Of a DNA stretch of 64,000 nt, positions 10,001 through 23,699 are shown one piece after another; position 1 is the first letter of the stretch; each line of letters begins with the position of its first letter. Under the pieces are notes generated by a model that saw nothing but the letters and a program-made list of their open reading frames with translations, was not told the DNA's origin and ran no database searches. The stretch is from contig NC_067294.1 of NCBI RefSeq assembly GCF_020740795.1, positions 5,580,001 through 5,644,000 on the forward strand, written 5' to 3'. The position numbers were made by a program, and so were the translations under genes. This DNA comes from Apus apus. Taxonomy: Eukaryota > Chordata > Aves > Apodiformes > Apodidae.

Positions 10001-13000
10001 GGTGATGGCATGTAGGGAACAGGTCCTGGAACAGGCACAGGAGGATGAATGCTGCTTAATCATGGATTTATTTATTTATTTTTTTCCCCCAGGGATGCTC
10101 AAATAGCTCAGTTCCTTGGGACCAGGTTCACATGGCTGCTGAGCTGCTCAGCCCAGCCTCCCTCCCCAGGACTCCTCGTGTGCAGCACCACGAGCCTTCA
10201 CGCCTGGGGTCTGACACACTGAGATGTGACATTCCCCACACAGCCCCTCCAGGCAGCCAGGAATCCACATTCACATTCCACAAGCCTCCTGCAGCTCCCC
10301 ACACCCAGGTGCCAAAACCAGGAGGTTTCTGCAAATATTAACATTTTGTTACTGTTCATGCTATGCATGAAGCCCCTCTAATACTCCACACACAGCACAG
10401 GGCTTGGCCAAAACAGCTTTGTCCTCTCACCTGTCCCTGCCATAGGTCAAGCTGCAGCTCCAAACCCAGCCTGTTGCCTGGTTCCCAGTAACTCACCTCT
10501 CTGGCACATGGATACTCAGTTCATCCATGGTGAGGCTGAGAAGCATTCACAGATGTGTCAAGCTGCCTCTGAAGGACCTAAAGTATATGGATTATTTTAA
10601 ATTTTTTTAGGCTGGTCTGAGACTGTTTGCTATATGTATTATTTGCATTAAAGATGGCCTCAGACCTGTGCAGTATAACCTCAGCCTGGAGACACCCTCC
10701 TGTGACCTGACAGGATTTAAAAGCCACCCTTGGCTCTACCTTTCCCCCTTCCATTTTCTTACAGCCACACAACGAAAGCCACAGCCTGAGCATTACCCAG
10801 ATGGTTACCAAAAACAAAGTGAAAGAAATTCAGTTGCCATTGAGTGAGAGAACCATCTCCTTCAAGGAAAATTATTGTGGCTATATCTTTCTTCAAAAAT
10901 CTGGAAGATCCTCAAAAAGGTTTTTCTTCTGGAGCTGTCACCATAACAATGAATGTTTGCAAAGGATGGGATGGGAAGGGAGCAGGGAGGGATGTGCCCT
11001 CTGGAAGCACATGGTGCCATGCCTGGCCACACAGCCCCTGACCACATTGCCCCGTGGGCAATGCTGAGGATAAGGGGCAGCCCAGCCAAGGAGGAGGGAT
11101 GCATGGGAATGATGCTGGTGATGGGGGAAGTATGGGAAGGGGAGTCCTCTGGCCCCAAGGTGGGGAAAGAAAGGGTGGTCAAACCAGTGTGATCCTGGGA
11201 ATATTGCACAGGCCTTCTGACTCGTTCCCAGTGTCTGTACTGGTGAGGCTGTGGTGCTGCGTGCCCAGGCAGCTCATTGCCAGCCAAGCCCTGTGCAGGA
11301 GCTGTCCTGAACAGCCCTGGGGCCAAGAACATTGGGGCAGGCACCAGGCTGAAGCTGAGGCTGGAGGCAGGAGGTGGCCTTTGGGAGGCTGCACCTCCTG
11401 CCTCCGCTTTTGACGGCACCGTAAACACAGAGAAAACATCTTACCATGGGCATGAGCTGATCTTTTTCAGAGCTCTGCTCTTTGCTCCCCATTCAAGTTC
11501 ACAGGCTGGTTTATTTGTAATAGGAGTTTGGCAGGCTCCTTCCCCCTCCTTTTCCAGGGGAATAACCTGGGGCACTGCTTAGCCCAGGACAGCTGTCAAA
11601 ACTGGGAATAACCCATCCCGGAGACATGGCGCCAGGGCCACCTCCACCTTTCTCCTTTCTCCACCTGCCAGAGCTGGTTGTGCTCCTCTACTTTCTTCTG
11701 CAAAATGATGATGCACAGTGCTCTGGTCCTCAAAGGCAGCTGTTATTGGAAGCTGCGCATCTTCTGCCCAGTGTGAATGTCACCCTGAAGGAACGTGGTT
11801 TTCCCCAGGGGAAGCTGAGCACCACAAGCTGCAGCATTTGGAAGCCCTGAGCGCTCAGAGAGGAAATGCTGTGCAAAGCTGCATTTCCCCTGGCACCTTA
11901 AATACCTTTAAGGCCTGGGGAGAAATAAGTCTCTTCTCCCTTCAGCATGAAATGGTTTTCGAAGTGGATTTGCAGGCTCCAGACTCACCTCCCTCATGTG
12001 TCTGGTCTGAGCTCTTCAGTGGAGGCAGAGAGGAAAAGCTGCTCATGGAATAATAAATTGCAGGCACGCGTTCCCCTGAGCAGTTGTTTGGAAAGTGTCC
12101 CACATGCCTCGTGCCAAATTCGCTGGCCAGAGAGGCTCAGTGGTATTAGCATGTTCCAGTTAATTACGGTTGTGAGCCGTCCTTTTCATCGCCTGGAAGA
12201 GCTGAAAGAAGGACAAACCCAGAGCACTGCCTTTATAAGGCTTTGTGCTTTCCAGCATGGTCCCTGCTCGGCTTGTGCACGCTCTGCTCGCACCCTGGAG
12301 ATGCTGCTCTTTCTCCTGGGGGACTCAGTGTCACACCTATCTCTCAGTGTGGCTTCTGAGTCACATTTCTGGGAGCACAGAGCCAAATGGATCCCCAAGC
12401 CAAATCCCTGGATTGGTGTCAGGAGTGGATCTTACCCCCCTGCCCTGGTGTGCAGTGGCACTGCTGCTGGCTTGCCACCCTGGAGCTGAGCATGGGGTGA
12501 ATGAGCTGCTCTGTGCTGGCAGCTGATGTGGGTCCCACAGGGCTAGAAAAGATGGAGTGAGGTAGGGAAGCAGCAAACACAATCCTGCTGCCTCTGCAGT
12601 GGTGCTGAGCACCAGATCTCAGCTCCTGGAAACCTGGTGCCATTTGGCAGCATCAAGCTCATAGGAAACACACCATGTCCTGAATTATTCCCAGGTACTT
12701 GCATGGCCTTCTGTCTTGAGACTTGAGCAGAGTTTAGGCTGGGGCTGCCATCAGGCCACCCAGCTCTGCCTGCTCCTGTTGTCACAACCCAACATTTACA
12801 CTGCCTTTTGTCATCTTGAGTATGACAGACTGACCACGAATTTGTAACTTCATCGTGGGACTGTGAAACAGGAGACCCTGATTGCAGAACATGGTGCCTA
12901 AATGAGATGGGTGATGTAGAAAGAAATCCCACAGGGCCAAACTGTCATCCCTCAGCTGTCCTCACAGGGCTGCCACCACCACACATCCAAGTGCCCAGTC

Positions 13001-13049
13001 CCCTGCAGGGCACGTAGCCCACTGCTCCATGCCAGAGTGCTGCACTTTT

Positions 13050-13165
13050 ATCACAGCTTTTATGTACAGGGAATTGAGAGACATCAAGTGACTTGCCCAA
13101 AGGCAGAGAGGGAGTCTGAGACAGACCAGGTCCTGCCCAAAAACTCTGGCAGGTTTCTAGCTCAT
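13050..13165 (-). repeat. MIR-like SINE relic
   Basis: The plus strand reads close to the reverse complement of the MIR core and 3' half: an ACAGGGAATTGAGAGACAT block, then AAGTGACTTGCCCAAAGGCA, then GAGTCTGAGACAGACC. The match is from memory and imperfect, as expected for a very old element. Confidence 0.6.
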
Positions 13166-16100
13166 CTGGACAACTGCTAGTGTATGAAATGTTGTGTTTC
13201 TGCAATCCCAGCCCTGAAGAGCTTATCTGAGTGCAATTACCCTCTTCTGCAGAAGCTGTTTTCTAGCTGGCTTGGTACACAAACAACAAGCAACAACCCT
13301 CTAATAAATGAGCAAAGCTTTGAGTGCCCTGACTTGCAGAAACAGCAGCTAAATGCAGGGGCCAGCTCTGGGTGAGGCGCTGGTGTCGACCTGGAGGAGC
13401 CCTGCTGAGCTGCCCGGAGTCCTTCAGGATGATCCAGGGGATTTTGTGTGTTGGAGAGAGATCCAGGGGTGGAAAGGGAGTGGAAGGGGTAAATCCTCCT
13501 TTCTGTTAATCAGCCTAGTTAAATAAGCTCTCTGGGTCTGCCTTGAGTGGAGCCCGGTCCTTCTCTACTTTCAGCTGTGCCAGGAGCTGAAGTGTGGTGG
13601 TGGGTGACACAAACCCTGTTAATCTCTTTCCATACAACCTCCTCTTCTCTGGCTCACTGACTCTCCTGAAGACACACTCAGTGTCCCCATCTCTGTCTGC
13701 CCTGAAGGAGAGCAGAGCTGTGGCAGTCCCAAGCCAAGCCACACAGCTTGCCTCTCCTCCTGCTTCTCTGGTGCCTCTCATTGTGGTATCAGATCACTCA
13801 GGTATTTCAGCAAAACCTTGTCCCTGAAGCTATCTCTGCTCCTCCACTTATTCCAGAAATGTTCATACATAACAAAAAGCAGTTATAAAATGAGAACTTT
13901 CTTTTAGATTCAAAAAGGATGCAGATAGCTTTCCATCCTCCCACCTCCGAGCAGCTTTGTGGCTAATTTAGTTCCCAAATGTATCACAGACTCCCAAATC
14001 CTCTGCATCCGTGAACTCCAGGGCTCAAATGGAAAAGGGGCTTTTGTGTTACCACAACATGCTGATGCTTCTGAGGCTGCTCAGCAAAACACTGGCTTGA
14101 CACTGCAGGAAGGAGCAGTGGAAATATTTTGGTTACATGCAGGTGGAATTAAACAGATGTTTGAAAAATGAAAAGCTGCTTTTTTAAGTATGACAGTGTT
14201 GCTGCTCCAGATGAAGCAGGATGAACTGGAGCATCTGGAAGCCTTGGTAACAGATTTCTTAGAGATTCCTGCCAGGGAGCAATCAGATAATATGCCTTTA
14301 ATTTCTGACAGAAGCTGAGTGACAGCTGTGAGGTGCTCAGCCTGGGAACCTGCCTGCTTTCTGAGGCAGAGCAGATTATGGGCCGAGGCAAAGGCAGCCC
14401 TCTCCTCGGCCCCATTTCTCAGGTTTTTTACATAATTTTTGCTCCCTGGAGCACAAAATTCATTGTTGTATTCTCAGAAGAGCAGGTGAGCAGACTCGCT
14501 TTTGCCTAATCAAAGCCCAACCACTGGGAAAGGCTCTTGGGCTGCAAAGGTCCTTTGAAGAGTCCCATTGTGTCTCTGAGCACACAAGGCTCCTGGGACA
14601 AGTGAGCAGACATTTGTGCAAATATCCCAGGAATTGAGGTTACAATGGTGCATTGTATGCATGCATACAATGGTGGCACTTCTGCTCAGGGCTGCACAGC
14701 CTTCCACACCCCAGGACAATGCAAGGGACCATCTTCATGTCTCCCCTATCCTTGCACTTTAGGGTGTAGCTTCTGGTTGAGGCTAGGAGGACCCTTGGCT
14801 GCTTTGGGATCCGTTAGCTGCATGGTGAGGTCTTTTTGCACCTTGGTGTTCTGGCTGCCAGTCTGTGCCACGACCGCTCCTCTTGACCCACTGAGAGGTG
14901 AGGGGTGAGGGGCTCTGGCACAGCAGACCCTGGGTGCCCCTTGGCTGCTGAGCAGCTGCCAGGCCAGGCAGCATTGGGGCTGTGCTGCCTGCGCTCGGCG
15001 CCGGCAGTAATTATGTGGTAGCCGGGAGAGATTAGGCAGGTTGGCAGGCAGCCTGTGTCTGTGGTGCTGTGAGCAGCTCCCGGGGACAGGGCTGGAGTGT
15101 GTGGAGGGAGTGGGGACCAAACCCTGGCACGGTGGCTGCCAGTTGGACTGACACCCCAGGCCTGCTGAGAGCTCAGCCTTCCCTTCCTGCACCGCTCTGT
15201 GTCACAGGAGGATTGCTTTTCGAGAGATGATTCATGACCGTGCCCATCACCACAGATCATGGGCAGCTCTCTCTTCCCAGGCTCCCTCTGTTCTGCCAAG
15301 CACATGGGGGCTCTTTGGCTGACAGAGTTGTCTGGCACAGAGGTGAGTTGATGTTTGAGAGTATCATGGGTTTTGCTGCTAACCTCTCCACTGAGACCAT
15401 GGGAGAGGACGGTCTTGGAGACTTGCGCTGACTAATCCATGCTTTAAGAGTTTGCATTTGCTGACATCCAGCAGACACCATGTGCCAAAAATTACTGGAA
15501 TTCACCCCATAGACCTGATGAAGGTTCACAGCTTCAGGCTGCAGCGAGTTTCTCTCCTGTCAGTCACTGAATTCTCCCCAGGCATCTTATTCCAGCCCGA
15601 GAAACAGAAGAGCAGAAAGCTGAACTCTGGGGAACGGGCAAGAAAAATCTTATGCCAGAAAAGGAAGGAGGAAAATCTCTCTCTCTGACTAGAAATCAAC
15701 TATCCACTGCTTAGGACCCTGGAGAGAAGGAGTATCCATCCATCCACCAGGAACACAGGGTATAGCATGCACTCACCTCAACTACTGGGAGGCAGCATTC
15801 CAAGCAGGTTTTACTTGTCCTGCTTCTCTCCACTCTCAGCTTTCCAGAGCAGCTAAATCAACAGCCTCAGGGAAAACAAAGGGGGAGAAGACACAAAACT
15901 CCCACAAAATTCCAGCTAGCGCAGCTGTTGGATTTTTCTGACTGTTGGCACCCATGCATTGAGCCTTCTTCTGCTGAGCCACTGGAGTATTTTCTTTTTC
16001 CTGATGTATTAGGACTTCTGCAGCACAGAAAGTTGGTTGAAAACCTTCCTTCTTTCTGTTCTCACAAAGAAAAGGAAACCAAAGTCCACTGTGGGGATGA

Positions 16101-18794
16101 AGAGCAAGACTCCTCTGATGAACTAGCTGTAGACATTCAAAGCCAAGAAGTGTCCTCCTCCCTAAACTTTGGGAGCATCTTCTACCCCAGGTGAGCTACA
16201 AACTCACATGTTGTCAATGGTAGAAATCCTATGCTGGGAACACATCTGACTTCTTCTTTTTGAAGGCAAAACCTTTGGCCAGGAAGGGAGCTGTGCTTCT
16301 GCTTCTGTGGGCTGCCCACAGGATGCTTTCCCGGGCTCCTGTGAGCTTGGGTTTTTCAGATTTGGAAATGAGGATACTGCTTTTGTCCCTCTCCTTCTCT
16401 CTTGCTCCAGTTGTGTGGGCAGTTCTGAGCACCCTAAAATAGAAACTCACTCGAGTTCCTAGCTCCACACTGAATTTGGCTCTGGAACAGACCGAGCTGC
16501 TGCCAAGTGGCTAAGACTTGTTAGCATTACTTTTATTTGCATCCCCAGAGCACCTGAAGGCCTGTCCTGCAGCACCAGCCTGCTCTGTGCAGGGCACTGT
16601 ACCAGCACTGAGGCAGAGGAGGATGGGGGAAGGTTTGTGAAGTCTTTGCTGTGTTGCAGGACCTGCAAATTTCTTGCTTCAGGGGAGATCCACCCCTGGA
16701 CAAGACCATGCCAGTCCCAAACAAGTTTAAAGCCTGAGCAGATGCGAGAGCTGCAGGGTGAAGACAGATGGACACTTGCCCAGATCAGTGGCACAGATGA
16801 TGAGCCTGCAGACCTCCAGCTCCCACCACCTCTCTCTGGAGAGGAACTCGATGTGGTGGAAAAGCTTCTCTCTCCTCGATGCAAGAAGCCCCTCAGTGGC
16901 TGAACACTGTATAAACAGCAGCAGCAGGCTCCCTCCCCCTTCCATTTCTGTTTGTTAAACACACGCTCCCTGCCTTTCTCTCATTCAGGAGCTAACACAG
17001 CATCCAGCTTTGTGAGACGGGGGCTGTCAGTCACCCTGCCAAGAGGGTGCTCTCTGGGTGCTAGGGCTGGGGTACCGAAGCTACCCCTGGCAATGAAGCA
17101 CCCTGCAGCATCCCACATCCTCGCCTGACTTCTCATTTTTCCGAGAACAGTTGCAGAAAAGTGATTTTCACCACTTTGCCACAGGTTGATTCCCAGAGAG
17201 TGGAGAGGACAAAGCGCTCCATCCTGGCCAGCAATGAGAGGATAACTGGAGGTGAGCAGCTCGGGGCCTGGAGGAGGAGGAGGGGGATGCTCTGGCCTCT
17301 GCAGGTGGGTTGGGGAGGGATTGTCCGAGCAGCAGGGCTGGGATGGGGCCAGCCAGGTTTTAGCCGTGCCACGTGGTGCAAGCAAAAAGGTCCAGACATT
17401 TTTGGGAAACTGATTTTGGGGACTGACAGCCCTAAGAGCTGGAACAGAGAGAAAGTGACCATGAAATACTGGCAGGAGAGTTTGGAACTGTCGCCCAGCA
17501 GAAGCAGGGAGTCTGGGAAGCAGGATGCTGAGCAAGAACAGGCAGGAGAGCAGGTTGCTCCAGGGAGCTGCAGAAACCGGGCATGTACGGTGGCAGAGCA
17601 GGGTGCTGCAGGTGTGGGGCTGAGGTGCAGGGCTAATGGAAATCCTGATCTCTCCTGCAAACTGTCTCCTCGAGGCTTGGTACAAACCTCCCATCAGCTC
17701 CTCCATGCTGGGACTGCACACGTTGCTGGCACTCGGCTGGCTGCCAGAGATCAGTGCCCTCAAAGACAGAGATGCAAAGACAGATAGGGGACTGCAGGAG
17801 GAAAATTGGTGTTTGCTTTCTTCCTGCACTCATTGCATGTTTATTGTTGAACCAAGGGAGCCTCTTACAGTCCTGTTGTAGCCTGCATTTTCCCTACAGA
17901 GTTTCTGATCCATCCCAAAGCAGGATATTGGGTTTGCTCTCTGGTTGTTCTGTTAGTGGGGTTGTTATTTCTCTTTCTTCCCTTGTCTCATCTACCCGAG
18001 ACTCCCCAAATTTCAGGAGGCAACTCCTAAGGAGACTCTCCAGGTTAGCGAGGATCCTTCCACCAGGCTTTATCTTCCCTTCTGCAGCCCCAATAACTAG
18101 TGTGGCTCCACCACAGTGTCACCTGCTGAGCCCTGTCTCCCAGCCTTGCTCTGCTCCCGTAGGGTGACCAGCCAAGCAGAGGGCCCTGCACTGTTCCCCC
18201 TGCTTTCCATAGGAGACATTGCCAGGAGAAAGCATGGCTCTTTGCATCACCTATTTCATCCTGTCCTGAGCTGAGTGACTAAGGCATCCTCTTTGTCTTG
18301 TCTCTTTCAGTCTTTCATGGCTCCAGCCTAGGCAGGGATGTGGCAAATGTTTAGAGTAAGGAACCACAAGAAATCCCTGGTGTATCTCCTCCTCTTTGCA
18401 CTTTGTCTCCCAGTGCCAGTTCTACCCTGGGGTCCTCCAGGAGCAGCCCTGGGGCCCTGGAGCTTTGCAAGTCCAGAGGTGGCAGCGCATGTCTGATGCC
18501 ACTGAGTTTCTTCACCAGTGGGCCTGACCTGGACAGATGACTTACAAAGTTGCAGCAGATGATGGGCAGGTCAGAGGATCTCCTCCTCTGCTGTATTGTC
18601 ATAGTGGAGATGGAAGGACCTGGGACAATTTCTATCTGCTGTTTGGCTTCAGAAAACCACCCCAGAGCTGCTGTTTGCCCTGAATCCAGACCATCACACA
18701 GAGAAGGCAAAATGCCTTCCCCTCCATCACTCACATTTTACATTTTTGTGCTGCTCCTGAAATCTATGTTCAGGCTTTATCCTGAGAGGTGCAG

Positions 18795-18925
18795 AGGACT
18801 CTCTGGTGGTGAGGGCAGGAGGCTGGAGTTAGTCAACTTGGGCTGTGGTCCCAGCCCTGCTGTGGATGTGCTCTGTGGCCTCTGGTGAGCTGGTTAACCT
18901 CCGTATCTCACATTTTTATGTTCTC
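18795..18925 (+). repeat. MIR-like SINE relic
   Basis: The order of blocks follows MIR in sense orientation: GGAGTTAGTCAACTTGGGCT, then CCCAGCCCTGCTGTGGATGT, then CTCTGTGGCCTCTGGTGAGC followed by TGGTTAACCTCCGTATCTCA. It is diverged throughout. Confidence 0.55.
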
Positions 18926-20235
18926 CTCCCTTAAGTGCTGTGCCATGGGGTGCAGGGATGAATACTGCTGCCACTCCAGTGCTGCAGGGGAACATGAAGG
19001 TGGTAGAAAGTGGCTTGTTACCCCAGGGTGACAACCAAGTTCCTCTTTGCCACAGACACCTGACTGCTGCCAGATTTAGGACTGAGGATGAGATGAGTCT
19101 GTGCTCCAGACTGGGCTGCTGGAGGTGAAGGGGTTTCATGAAGTTGATCTGCAGTGGAGGAGGGACACAGCATGGAATAAATCAGTGAGCCAAGCCATGA
19201 AAATATCCATCAGCCTCAGCCTGCACCTCCCAGTGCTGCAGTAGAAAGAGTCTGTGGCTGTTGTTAGCCAGACTGGGAGCAGAGAGCAGAAGCTGGCACA
19301 AGTCCCTCCACTCCCTCAAGTCAATGATAACCGTGATAGGACTGTAATTCCTGGGCACGCTTTGAGCAATGCTTGTCCTTAACCTCCCTCTTTTCTGCAC
19401 CCCTTGTCCCCATGCTGCCTGCCTGCTGGCTACAGTGACCCCAGTCTCGCCACGTGGGACAAAAAAAGGAATTTTAATTAACAAGATCTGTTTCTTCCAG
19501 CCCTCTGTCCAACCCTCTAGCCCTGCTTTCTGAACCCTGCCAGGCTTTGCAGATAGCTCTCCCCAGCCTGGATGTGCCCTGACAGGCCTGGACCAGGCTG
19601 GCTGCATGCCTGGAGCTGCAGTAGGGACATGGAAGGAGCCAGGGTGTTCCCAGGAAGCAGAGGTGGATGTGAGTCCCAGGGCACCTAGTCCAAACCCTCT
19701 GCAGGAATGGAGTTTGGAGGTGTCACGGTGGTCACTGTCCCCCACAGTCATCAACAGTGTGTTCAGTGAAGAGCTGAGGTTTTTCAGCTCCTTTGTGCTT
19801 CCCCCTCCTCTTCCCTGCTTCCCAGGGGCTGAAGCCTGCTGGCACATGGCACCCCTCTCCCTGTCTTGTGGGGAGTCATGCTTGGGTCCCAGCCCTGCCT
19901 CAGGCTGAACCTCAGCCAGAGGAGAGAGTGAAGGCAGGATCCACACAATACCCTGTTTCTGCATCCCTTCATGGCAACTCAGCACAGAGGAAAGGGCTTA
20001 GGGTAGTATTTCTGTCTTCTCTGGGTCTGCCCTTCAGTTTTGTTCTCCCAAGAGCAGTTGGCTTTCAGCTCCAATGATTTTTCCGTCTAGCCTGGCAGGC
20101 TCACCAGGCACAGGAGCATGTGCCTGGCAGCAGCCTACACATGAGCCAGCACTTCCATTACTTGTTGGAATGGACCTTGGTCCACATCTAGCAGCATCCC
20201 TGCAACCTCCAGGCAACCCTTGGAGTGGGAACGTT

Positions 20236-20292
20236 TATTATGACCATTTTGTTTCTTAATTAAAATGCCTTAATTGATTTTTAAATGGTCCC
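20236..20292. other. AT-rich block with partial palindrome and homeodomain-type sites
   Basis: GACCATTT near the left end and AAATGGTC near the right end form an inverted repeat around TTAATTAA and TTAATTG motifs. It lies in otherwise GC-rich intergenic DNA. A conserved enhancer is possible but unproven. Confidence 0.25.
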
Positions 20293-23200
20293 CTTTGGGA
20301 AAAAAAAAACCACAACAAAACAAAACACACAAAGAAAACCAAATCAAATAATAGCTCCATTAAGATCATTTTGTTAGGAGGCGAAACAGCTCCAATAATC
20401 ATGATGTTCCTGGCTCCACTCAGATGGTGGGTAGCTGCCAGTCTCCAGTAAAAGGAAAAAGCCTGAGACGTGAACATGGGAACTGGCAGCCAGTTGGTGG
20501 GTGAGAAGGGGAATAAAGGGAAGGGAAGGTCCCCTGGTTTTGTGCCAAGACTTGGGTACCAGAGACCAATGGGAGAGGCAAGCCACAGAAAAGGAGATAA
20601 CAAGTGATAGTGATGAAGTAATGCTAGACAATCTGGAAGGTATAAAAAGCCCAGAGGGAGCATGCAGGGAAAGCAGAGTCACTGAATGTGTGCCCAGCCC
20701 TTGCTCTGTTTCCTTCACTGACCTTGCTCTGCTGGCACTAAGGATGGCTTTGGGGCCAGCATGGGTGTCTGAGGAGATGCTTTGGGCTGGGCTGCTGCTG
20801 CGTGTGGGTCAGGCTCTGCCAAAGAGGCTGTGGCTGTGCCACCTTCCCAGGGCCCTGCCTGTCCCCCTGCTCTGTCCCCCACTGAATCAGCTGCCCAGGT
20901 GGCTTTGATCTCCTCTCTCCTGCCTTAGAAGTTGGGACCTCCCTTTGATCTTTGGGGTTACCACTCAAGGGCTGGGGGCAGCAGTGTTGAGGAGGTCTGT
21001 GACCACCCTTAAGCCCAGCAAATCAATTTACTTTTCCCTCCTGCTGCTTAAAGCTACCTTCCTACTCTCTTAGCAGCTACACGCTCTCCATTATCATGGC
21101 ATCTCAGCCCAACAACTTCATTTACAGGAGCCGTTGGCATAGATCAGCCAGCAGACAAGTCAGGCAAGCCAAGGGGCATGGAGATAGCAGGAGAAAGCAA
21201 GTGTGCAGGCAGGGCCAGTCCACTACAGGCAGCTCTTTCACCAGGCCTCCACAGGGGCCCAGGTTTGCAGCCATACAGACAGATTCCTCGGAGCAGCTCC
21301 AAGGTGGAATCACAACCCTTGCTCTGAGGAGCCATGAAAGAAAAAGCAACCATTTTATTCTTCATTGCAAAGTAATCGCTGACACCTTTATCATCTTGCC
21401 ACCATTATTTTATGCTGTTTGTTTAAGAAACTAGTTTAAATGCAGGTGCTCTGCCCAGAAAGCGTTCTGCTTTCCCAAGGACAGGCTGTCCTTAAACATT
21501 TGGCTTGCAGGGCATGGACCTGTGGAAATCCACCAGCATCCAGTCAGCTGTGCTCCCATCTCACCTGGCACAAACCCAGAGCAGCTCATTCCTCACGGAG
21601 ACTGAGAAGGTGCCCAGCAAGCTGCCTCTTATGCCCAGCTTAATTTAAGCCCTGTGCCTCCTTCCCTCAGTGGCAGGACATTATCCCTCTCCGCAGGTCA
21701 GAGAAAACATGATGCCCTGCAGACACCCTGCTTGGGCAGAGGGATAACTTCTGCTCAAGGGTGCAGCTGGAATGGGGTCTCCACACACAGTGCTGGGGAG
21801 AGGGGATATGCAAAGGGCCACGTCCACCCTTCTCCATGTACTCCAGCAGCAATCCTGACGACACAGAGGCTGAAAAGGAGCCAGGAACAGAGCTGGCTTT
21901 TCTCCTGCCACGCTTGGACTGAAAGAAAACCCTGCCATGATAACACTCCTCTGTCACAACAGCACCAAACCCCAGCCGCCGGTTCCAGACTAAGTCAGTT
22001 CTGGCTTATCAGTCGGGCTCCCTGCTCCCAGAGCCGTCTGAGCACCATGGGGCAGGAGGCTCACTGACGCCAGGGCTTTGACTCTCAGGCCTCTTTGTGC
22101 CTGGATGCTCAGCAACAAGCTCTGCGGGAGGCTTCCTTCGCAGCTTCAGCTGTTTGCCCCCTGCAGGAGCTCCCTCCTCTGCAAAGCCGGCGGATGCCTG
22201 GGTGTCACCAACACTGAAGGGACACACAAGTTCTCTTAGGGATCCTTGGCTGAATGATGATGGCACTAAATCAAAGCCTTATTTCTTTAAGAGGATATTA
22301 TGATTCGTATAGCATGGGATTTCTGATTGGAACAGCCCAAGATTTCTACAAGCAGAATCAATGTAGCACAACCTACAAGATGCATAATACAAAATTTATC
22401 ATACAGCTCAATTTATAATTTCTCATCACCTGGACCCTCTGCAGATCGGGTCAAATCTCAAGATGGGGTCTGCTGTGTCAGTAAAACAATCCTAATCTAA
22501 GACTCAGAAATCAGATATAAAAAGATGAGCCCCTCACTCCATCCTGAGAGGAAGCAGAGGATGGTGGGGTTGTCCCTGACTATGGGGGCCACTGGTCCAG
22601 TCCAGCAGTTCCCCACTTAGGGCTTGTAACTGCTTGGTTTTATGGTCATCAACACCAGGCTGGCTGGGTGCCTGGGACCTTCAAGGCCAGCAAGGGAGGA
22701 CGTACTCAGCCTGGCACTCAGGGACCTTGAGGCTGGCAGGGAGGGGAAGAAGAAAACTGTTTGGTTTGTCTACTTGGTTCATGGGACATTCAGGGCCTGA
22801 TAATGAGGGAAAGAGAACAAATATGTGACTCACTTGGTCACAGAGAATGGCTCCTTACCTCATAAAATGGCATTAGTTATGCTAACTCCATTACCAGGGT
22901 CCTGAAGCAGGGAGTACTGGTCACACTGGGTTGAGTTGGGTGGTGGCTTCACTAGCAGGAGCAGTGGTGGACACTCATGCAGAGAGAGGGTGACAGATAC
23001 TGTTACCCAGAGAGGTGAGAAATAAAAAACTGGGTGCACAATCTGGAAATAAATTGTTATGGGGAGGTGGAGAAAAATACCTTGAATCTGAGAGTATCCT
23101 GCTGTTTTTCTCCTTTCCTGATTCTTGAAGAGTTTGGACTCAGGGCATTTTTGTAGGCAAGTAAATTTCATCAAAGATGACTGACACCATCATCAATTTC

Positions 23201-23576
23201 TTCTGTCAGGCCCAAGAGGTCCAAAATCTTGGGCTTTTTTGAAGCAACTTCCCTGTTTTGCAAAGCCTAGCCTGAAGAGCAGGAGAGGCATTGTGCAAAG
23301 GGGGTCCATGAGCAGGAGGTCTTTTCAGGACCAACCAGTCTGGCCTTGGTTGGTTGAGGGCTCCTTCCTGTTCAATTCAAATAAACAGAATCTCAGAAAC
23401 TTGTGGGAAAAGTTGCATTTTCCTTTGACCTTTCCTTGGGAAACTGGCATTCAGCTGAGCATAGGCTCTAACAGGATGTGTAAGAGAGCTGAAAGGTCTT
23501 TCAGTGTGAGGAAGGATGGGAGGTAAGGGAGAAGGAAGGAGGATGCCACTGGTGCTGCTGTTTAGCCCAAAATGCC

Positions 23577-23699
23577 ATGTGGGACATGCCCTTTGAGCCT
23601 TGGTTCTTGCAGATGCTCTGCTGTCTCCTGTTTTCTCAGTCCTGTTGTGTCTGTGTTCCAGAACTCCTTCTCCTCCTGACGGAAAGTCTCACACCAGGC
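23577..23699 (+). other. In-frame extension upstream of NPY7R, probably 5' UTR or intron end
   Basis: Translation from the ATG at 23577 would add 41 residues rich in Cys, Leu and Phe. It contains two acceptor-like sites (TTTTCTCAG and GTGTTCCAG), suggesting that part of it is intron and the rest is 5' UTR. I do not count it as coding. Confidence 0.5.

Larger units (their letters stand above)
7042..23576. other. Intergenic region between the TRIM and NPY7R genes
   Basis: About 16.5 kb of moderately GC-rich DNA holds no gene I recognise. The long open frames here (for example 10862-11428, 16981-17829 and 19182-19985, all minus) show no domain, no conserved motif and no coding-like composition, and they overlap other open frames antisense. 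Two MIR-like relics (13050-13165 and 18795-18925) and an AT-rich block with a partial palindrome (20236-20292) stand out. Three weak candidate exons near 15.3-17.3 kb are described under findings. Confidence 0.6.

Noticed and set aside
16981-17829. 282-codon minus-strand open frame
   Set aside because: Ser/Pro/Leu-rich, no domain or conserved motif, overlaps a 208-codon open frame on the other strand, and sits in GC-rich DNA where such frames arise by chance.
19182-19985. 267-codon minus-strand open frame
   Set aside because: No domain, irregular composition, no splice or promoter context; likely chance.
23577-23699. Start of NPY7R at the first in-frame ATG
   Set aside because: The added 41 residues look unlike the family, contain acceptor-like sites, and the MGP start at 23700 fits NPY2R better.
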